Origin: Bradyrhizobium barranii subsp. apii | GTDB lineage: Bacteria; Pseudomonadota; Alphaproteobacteria; Rhizobiales; Xanthobacteraceae | Direction: 5' to 3' | DNA length: 64,000 nt | Assembly (NCBI RefSeq): GCF_011516635.5 | Contig: NZ_CP096255.1 | Coordinates: 8,877,501 to 8,941,500 of the forward strand | In this document: one piece after another, positions 60,446-64,000 of the stretch | Layout: every line of letters starts with the position of its first letter | Numbering within the stretch: the first letter of the stretch is position 1 | The notes under the pieces: generated by a model | Databases searched by the model: none | The model's input: the letters and a program-made list of their open reading frames with translations, nothing else | Told to the model about the DNA's origin: nothing | Made by a program: the position numbers and the translations under genes

Positions 60446-60476
60446 AAAAAGGCCGGATCGTCGATCCGGCCTTTTT
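60446..60476 (+). terminator. Rho-independent terminator of the beta-oxidation operon
   Basis: AAAAAGGCCGGATCG (60446-60460) pairs perfectly with CGATCCGGCCTTTTT (60462-60476) and continues into GTTTGGGG. The 15-bp stem is 20 bases after the fadB stop and insulates the downstream promoter. Its GGCCGGATCG core recurs in two hairpins within 1.4 kb. Confidence 0.92.
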
Positions 60477-60521
60477 GTTTGGGGAGACGTCATCACGGTT
60501 GCGTCAGATTTGTTCCCGGCT

Positions 60522-60537
60522 TGTGGAACCAATCACA
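60522..60537 (+). promoter_or_regulatory. NifA-type upstream activating sequence
   Basis: TGTGGAACCAATCACA fits TGT-N10-ACA, the NifA upstream site. It lies about 105 bases before the -24 element at 60635, in the usual distance range for a sigma54 enhancer. One copy is visible. The match is short, so its weight comes from being correctly placed before a consensus -24/-12 promoter. Confidence 0.62.
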
Positions 60538-60633
60538 GAATTCGCGTAGGACCCGTGTCAGAGTCCCCCGCTGCCGTGGTGTCGCGCAATTGTCATAGGC
60601 GTGTCGAAGCGGCGCCGTTCTTTTGCTCGGCCC

Positions 60634-60649
60634 TGGCACTAGTCTTGCT
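60634..60649 (+). promoter_or_regulatory. sigma54 (-24/-12) promoter
   Basis: TGGCACTAGTCTTGCT matches TGGCAC-N5-TTGC(A/T) exactly, with GG at -24 and GC at -12. The expected transcription start is near 60660, about 70 bases before the ATG of the small membrane protein gene. No other such site was noticed in the intergenic regions of this window. Confidence 0.78.
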
Positions 60650-60728
60650 CCGGGTCAGGGTTCCGCATCCGGTTGGGACACTTGCCGAGCCATCGGCAGG
60701 TTGAAGACAAAATAAGAAAGTATCCTTG

Positions 60729-60947
60729 ATGAACTCTTTGGTGCTGCGGAAGACCGCGCTCGGTCGCGATCTCACCGCGAAATATGCTGTTGGACCCACA
60801 ACTGGCCGCCTCTCGCCGCAACAGAAGCCGGCGCGCCTGCGCCGCAAGGGGCCGATGCTTTGGGCCGCTTTGGCGTTACTTGTGCTGGCGGCGGATTTTA
60901 TGCTGGCTTCCCTCGCCTGGCTCGCCGTCGACTTCGTCATGGGCTGA
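60729..60947 (+). CDS. small single-helix membrane protein under a sigma54/NifA-type promoter
   Basis: A 72-residue protein of no family I know. Residues 1-43 are basic and hydrophilic (RKTALGRDLTAKYAVG, QQKPARLRRKGP) and should stay in the cytoplasm; residues 44-68 form one membrane helix (MLWAALALLVLAADFMLASL). Codon use resembles its neighbours. A sigma54 promoter and NifA-type site lie directly upstream, with no other plus-strand gene between. The ribosome site is weak (AAGAAAG). The 3' end overlaps by 72 bases the end of an opposing membrane-protein gene. A role in nitrogen-fixing or microaerobic cells is inferred from the promoter only. Confidence 0.62.
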   Translation: MNSLVLRKTALGRDLTAKYAVGPTTGRLSPQQKPARLRRKGPMLWAALALLVLAADFMLASLAWLAVDFVMG

Positions 60948-61184
60948 GACCGCCCGCGCGTGCAGCAGGTAGGCCGCCGCGAAGTAGGCGAGCTGGCAGA
61001 CGGCAAGACAGATGGCGATGACGGTCACACCCGCCATCATGCCGAATTCGTAAGCGCGAAGAATGATTGCCGAGAAAACTGCGATCGCCGGCGCAATCAA
61101 TATCAGCGCCCAGATCCTGAAAGCATAACCTGTCGCTATTCCCACCAATGCACTTGCGACGATCAGGACCAAGGCAATCGTCAA
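60876..61184 (-). CDS. small membrane protein of unknown function
   Basis: A 102-residue protein with three membrane helices (about residues 2-22, 25-46 and 50-76) and a hydrophilic, Lys/His-rich tail. The TTG at 61184 was chosen as start since GGAG lies 6 bases upstream; a TTG two codons earlier abuts the same site. Content such as GYAFRIWALILIAPAIAV recurs in small proteins of Bradyrhizobium as far as I remember. Its last 72 bases are shared, on the opposite strand, with the 3' end of the gene at 60729. Confidence 0.62.
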   Translation of the reverse strand: MTIALVLIVASALVGIATGYAFRIWALILIAPAIAVFSAIILRAYEFGMMAGVTVIAICLAVCQLAYFAAAYLLHARAVSAHDEVDGEPGEGSQHKIRRQHK

Positions 61185-61347
61185 GTTCAACTCCGATGAA
61201 ATAATCCTCTAACAATTCCGCCAAGCTCGCGCGCTTTACGGGTACTGACAAGACAGCACTACTTACATTCGGCGAACAGTAGTTCATAAGTCTAATGATA
61301 GGTACGATGATCCGGCGAGATGGGTTCGCGCCCAGCCCGCCCCAGGG

Positions 61348-61390
61348 CAAATAAAACGGGCCGGATCGACGATCCGGCCCGTTTTATTTG
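61348..61390. terminator. perfect 21-bp hairpin, bidirectional terminator
   Basis: Positions 61348-61368 and 61370-61390 are perfect inverted repeats around a single base (core GGGCCGGATCG/CGATCCGGCCC, flanks AAATAAAAC and GTTTTATTT). It has A and T runs on both sides, so it can stop transcription from either direction. The stop codon of the minus-strand gene at 61384-61728 lies inside it. Confidence 0.88.
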
Positions 61391-61728
61391 CGGTCTCCGA
61401 GCGGCGAGAACGCCCGGCCCAAGACCGCATCGTCGGCAAGACTCGCTCTCCAGCTGCCTTCATCGCCGCGGCCAATGCGAACCTCGAAGCGCCAGCCATT
61501 CTGGTTGGTGAAGGCGATGTCCGCTACGCCCTTCTTCCTGGCATAGCTGCACGGATATTCGGTCGGCCGATCGGGAAAGACGATTTTTCCTTCCTTGCTC
61601 TCGAACACGGCCGAGGTGACCTGCGGATGGACCATGAAGATGCAATTGCGCTGCGGCAGGTCCGGCGTCGACAAGCCAAGCATCGCGAGCGGCGCGCCCG
61701 CGACGGTCATAAGGACGATCATGCTCAT
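61384..61728 (-). CDS. small exported protein of unknown function
   Basis: A 114-residue protein with a hydrophobic N-terminus (MSMIVLMTVAGAPLAMLGLS) likely to be a signal peptide, and a mature part with two Cys (QRNCIFMVHPQ and YPCSYARKKG) and ITFTNQNGWRFEVRIGRGDEGSW-like beta segments. I know no family. Three ATG codons (61728, 61722, 61710) compete as start; the first gives the longest signal core. The frame stays open upstream into the terminator of the GST gene and was not followed. Confidence 0.65.
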   Translation of the reverse strand: MSMIVLMTVAGAPLAMLGLSTPDLPQRNCIFMVHPQVTSAVFESKEGKIVFPDRPTEYPCSYARKKGVADIAFTNQNGWRFEVRIGRGDEGSWRASLADDAVLGRAFSPLGDRK

Positions 61729-61797
61729 CGCGGCGGCTGTCTCATGGAGGCGCTCCGCGATTTCGACGTGGCCGCCGATCGAATGGTTCACAACGAA

Positions 61798-61824
61798 AAA
61801 GGCCGGATCGTCGATCCGGCCTTT
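61798..61824 (-). terminator. terminator of the GST gene
   Basis: AAAGGCCGGATCG (61798-61810) pairs with CGATCCGGCCTTT (61812-61824); on the minus strand the hairpin is followed by TTCGTTG after a TTTTT run. It starts 25 bases after the GST stop and shares its core with the two hairpins at 60446 and 61348. Confidence 0.88.
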
Positions 61825-61848
61825 CGATTGTTGCATCTTGCGATGCGC

Positions 61849-62463
61849 TTACTTCGCCTGCGCAAGGCCTTCCTTCTTCAGCGCCTCCTGCACCTGCGGC
61901 CGCGCTGCGACGCGAGCCTTGTAGGCGGTCAGGTTCGGCATGGCCGAGAGGTCGAACTTCATCCGATCGCCCCAGGTCAGCATCGTGAAGAGATAGCCGT
62001 CGGCCACCGTGAACTGCTTTCCCATGAGGTAGTCGCGGCCGGCGAGCTGGCTGTCGATGTATGTCAGCTTGCCCATGACGCGGTCCTTGAAGAAGGCCTT
62101 GGCCTCGTCGTTCAGCGCCGGCGCGAACAGCGGTCCGAAGCTCTTGTGCACCTCCGAGGTGAGGAAGTTCAGCCATTCGAGCAGCTTGTAGCGCTCGGTG
62201 CTGCCATGGGCCGGTGCCAGCGCCTTGGCGGAGGCCTGATCGGCGATCATCTGGACAATGACCGGGCCTTCGGTCACGATCTCGCCGCTGTCGAGGCCCA
62301 GCGCAGGGACCTGGCCCTTCGGGTTCAGCTTCAGATAATCCTCACCATTTTCGAGCTTCTTGGCCCGGATATCGACCTTGACCAGCTCATAGGGCAGGCC
62401 GGCTTCCAGGAGCGCGATGTGGGGGGACAAGGAGCAGGCGCCGGGCGAGTAATAGAGTTTCAT
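61849..62463 (-). CDS. gst: glutathione S-transferase, bacterial beta-like
   Basis: A 204-residue GST that conjugates or reduces substrates with glutathione. The thioredoxin-like N-domain holds MKLYYSPGACSLSPHIALLEAG, where Tyr/Ser/Cys near residues 5-10 form the active site as in beta-class enzymes, plus NPKGQVPAL and the SNAIL-like EGPVIVQMIAD; the helical C-domain carries KQFTVADGYLFTMLTWG. Divergent from a MarR-type gene with twin palindromes between, so it is probably induced by an electrophile or phenolic through that regulator. Confidence 0.93.
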   Translation of the reverse strand: MKLYYSPGACSLSPHIALLEAGLPYELVKVDIRAKKLENGEDYLKLNPKGQVPALGLDSGEIVTEGPVIVQMIADQASAKALAPAHGSTERYKLLEWLNFLTSEVHKSFGPLFAPALNDEAKAFFKDRVMGKLTYIDSQLAGRDYLMGKQFTVADGYLFTMLTWGDRMKFDLSAMPNLTAYKARVAARPQVQEALKKEGLAQAK

Positions 62464-62509
62464 GGAATTTCTTTCTCTTGACGCTTGGTTGGGGCGAAGG
62501 AACGCCTAC

Positions 62510-62549
62510 ATGCATTTGCATCCAATAGTCAAGATTGATGCAGGTGCAT
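62510..62549. promoter_or_regulatory. twin palindromic operators for the MarR-type regulator
   Basis: ATGCATTTGCAT (62510-62521) and ATGCAGGTGCAT (62538-62549) are both ATGCA-N2-TGCAT, with centres 28 bases apart. They lie in the 127-base gap between gst and the MarR gene, where a MarR dimer pair would repress both directions. Confidence 0.72.
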
Positions 62550-62590
62550 TGAGTGAGGTAAGAGACGGAACGACGAGCTTGAGCGGGACC

Positions 62591-63085
62591 ATGAAACGCA
62601 AACCATCGACCGAGGCAACTTCGGCCTGGATCCGCCTGATGCGGGTGCAGAGCCGCGTGCTCGATTGCGTCGAGCAGGACTTGAAGAAGGCGGGGTTCCC
62701 GCCGCTGGCCTGGTACGACGCGCTGCTCGAATTGTCGCGAGCGCCCTCGGGTGAGCTGCGGCCGGTGGAACTCGAGCGGCAAATGCTGATCCCGCAATAC
62801 TCCACGTCGCGCCTGATCGACCGCCTGGTCGACGAGGGGCTCGCCTCCCGGCGCGAATGCAAGATCGACAAGCGCGGCCAGTTCGTGGAGATCACGGAAG
62901 CCGGCCGCGAGTTGCAGAAGCGGATGTGGGGCGCCTATTCGGCCGCGATCGAAAAGTATGTTGGCTCGAAACTGTCCGATGCGGATGCCGTCAAGCTCAG
63001 CGGTCTGCTCGATCGCCTCGGCTGCTCGTGTGGCGAGATGAAACTGCCGCCCGTCCACGTCAACGAAACCACGCCGTCGCGATGA
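62591..63085 (+). CDS. MarR-family transcriptional regulator
   Basis: A 164-residue MarR regulator. The winged helix includes AWYDALLELSRAPSGELRPVEL, recognition helix QYSTSRLIDRLVDEGLASR and wing KIDKRGQFVEITEAGREL. Cys near residue 28 and the Cys pair CSC at about residue 146 might sense oxidants or electrophiles; this is inference. The ATG at 62591 was chosen because the longer frame runs back over the operator. It is divergent from gst. Confidence 0.92.
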   Translation: MKRKPSTEATSAWIRLMRVQSRVLDCVEQDLKKAGFPPLAWYDALLELSRAPSGELRPVELERQMLIPQYSTSRLIDRLVDEGLASRRECKIDKRGQFVEITEAGRELQKRMWGAYSAAIEKYVGSKLSDADAVKLSGLLDRLGCSCGEMKLPPVHVNETTPSR

Positions 63086-63186
63086 TCTTGCGGCACACCA
63101 GCTCGTCCGTGCACCCCCTGGGTTCGCGGACCACCCCGTCACCCGCGCGCCTTCGATCGAAGCGCCCTTTTTGATTAGAGTTTGAT

Positions 63187-64000
63187 ATGGCGCGAGACCA
63201 GATCGATATGACGCCGCTGCAGTCGCGCGACGAGCTCGTCGCGTGGTTCGAGGCCGGCTGCAAGGACCCGTCCGAATTCCGCATGGGCACCGAGCACGAG
63301 AAGACGCCGTTCACGCTCGAAGGCCACCGTCCGGTGCCTTACGAGGGTGCGCGGGGCATCGGCGCGCTGCTCGAAGGCATGAAGCTCCTGCTCGGCTGGG
63401 AGCCGATCATGGAGAAGGGCAACATCATCGGCCTCTACGACGTCACCGGCGGCGGCGCGATCTCGCTCGAGCCCGGCGGACAGTTCGAGCTCTCCGGCGC
63501 GCCGGTCGAGAACGTGCATCAGACCCAGAGCGAGCTGATGGCGCATCTGGCGCAGGTGCGCGAGATCGCGACCCCGCTCGGCATCGGCTTCCTCGGGCTC
63601 GGCATGACGCCGTCCTGGTCGCGCGCCGACATCCCGGTGATGCCCAAGGGCCGCTACAAGATCATGACCAATTACATGCCGAAGGTCGGCCAATACGGCC
63701 TCGACATGATGTACCGGACCTGCACGGTCCAGACCAATCTCGACTTCTCCTCCGAAGCCGACATGGTCAAGAAGCTGCGCGTCTCGCTCGCGCTGCAGCC
63801 GGTCGCGACCGCGCTGTTTGCCAATTCGCCGTTCACCGAGGGCAAGCCGAACGGCTTTCTGTCGTTCCGCTCCGAGATCTGGCGCGACACCGACAATGCG
63901 CGTTCGGGCATGATGCCGTGGGCGTTCGAGGACGGCATGGGTTTCGAGCGCTATGTCGACTACGCGCTCGACGTGCCCATGTATTTCGTCAAGCGCGACG
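63187..64000 (+). CDS. gshA: glutamate-cysteine ligase, plant/alphaproteobacterial type (partial)
   Basis: The first 271 residues of a glutamate-cysteine ligase that makes gamma-glutamylcysteine, the first step of glutathione synthesis; the gene runs off the end of the window. The start MARDQIDMTPLQSRDELVAWF and the segments FRMGTEHEK, YDVTGGGAISLEPGGQFELSG, LGFLGLGMTPSW and MPKGRYKIMTNYMP are typical of the GshA class of plants and alphaproteobacteria. TTTGAT precedes the ATG without a good ribosome site. Its neighbourhood with GST is functionally coherent. Confidence 0.95.
   Translation, partial: MARDQIDMTPLQSRDELVAWFEAGCKDPSEFRMGTEHEKTPFTLEGHRPVPYEGARGIGALLEGMKLLLGWEPIMEKGNIIGLYDVTGGGAISLEPGGQFELSGAPVENVHQTQSELMAHLAQVREIATPLGIGFLGLGMTPSWSRADIPVMPKGRYKIMTNYMPKVGQYGLDMMYRTCTVQTNLDFSSEADMVKKLRVSLALQPVATALFANSPFTEGKPNGFLSFRSEIWRDTDNARSGMMPWAFEDGMGFERYVDYALDVPMYFVKRD

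Overview
The window is a stretch of high-GC alphaproteobacterial chromosome. Everything recognisable points to Bradyrhizobium or a very close relative: a 409-aa HemA with an FNR/FixK-type box upstream, an F0-only ATP synthase operon with split b and b' subunits, a full aa3 cytochrome oxidase assembly cluster, TRAP transport genes, several families of short palindromic intergenic repeats typical of the Bradyrhizobium group, and a sigma54 promoter with a NifA-type upstream site. No rRNA, tRNA, CRISPR array, prophage or insertion sequence was seen.

Layout. 0-4 kb: the 3' end of an outer-membrane barrel gene, a chemoreceptor and an MBL-fold hydrolase. 3.6-7.9 kb: a catabolic-looking unit of a type II dehydroquinase homologue and a three-part TRAP transporter, divergent from a GntR/FCD regulator. 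8-13.1 kb: hemA and a large symporter-sensor hybrid kinase. 13.1-19.1 kb: a minus-strand group (Ohr, Tat-exported alpha/beta hydrolase, membrane-anchored cytochrome P460, SDR) divergent from an ATPase-type regulator that is broken by a frameshift. 19.1-23 kb: response regulator, MHS-type transporter, YjbQ and a secreted coiled-coil protein. 23.3-26 kb: atpI-B-E-F'-F. 26-30.3 kb: exported protein, GNAT, M16 peptidase and thrC. 30.9-33 kb: a divergent NarL-type two-component pair. 33.4-40.2 kb: coxB-ctaD-ctaB-coxF-ctaG-ctaE, then DUF983 and SURF1, all on the minus strand. 40.6-44.4 kb: IalB-like protein, tldD overlapping a type I signal peptidase, and two small enzymes. 44.4-49 kb: LysR/EamA divergent pair, UlaG-like MBL, TIGR02186 protein and a TauE permease. 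49.2-53.8 kb: a PodJ-like polarity/Sel1 protein and an outer-membrane barrel. 53.8-60.4 kb: PadR and NTF2-like genes, then a three-gene beta-oxidation set. 60.4-64 kb: small membrane proteins, GST/MarR divergent pair, and the start of gshA.

How the parts fit. Most of the window is respiration and energy conversion (heme synthesis, aa3 oxidase, F0), envelope biogenesis (signal peptidase, barrels, polarity factor) and organic-acid or fatty-acid use (TRAP, MHS permease, beta-oxidation). Two elements tie the region to low oxygen and nitrogen fixation: a 20-bp palindrome containing a perfect FixK/FNR box before hemA, and, at 60.5-60.65 kb, a TGT-N10-ACA site followed by a consensus -24/-12 promoter in front of an undescribed 72-aa membrane protein. 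The latter is the most promising lead for something not yet described.

Starts were moved inward from the longest open frame wherever a Shine-Dalgarno sequence, signal peptide or family N-terminus argued for it; each such choice is stated. Functions are assigned from motifs and remembered family sequences only; no search was run.
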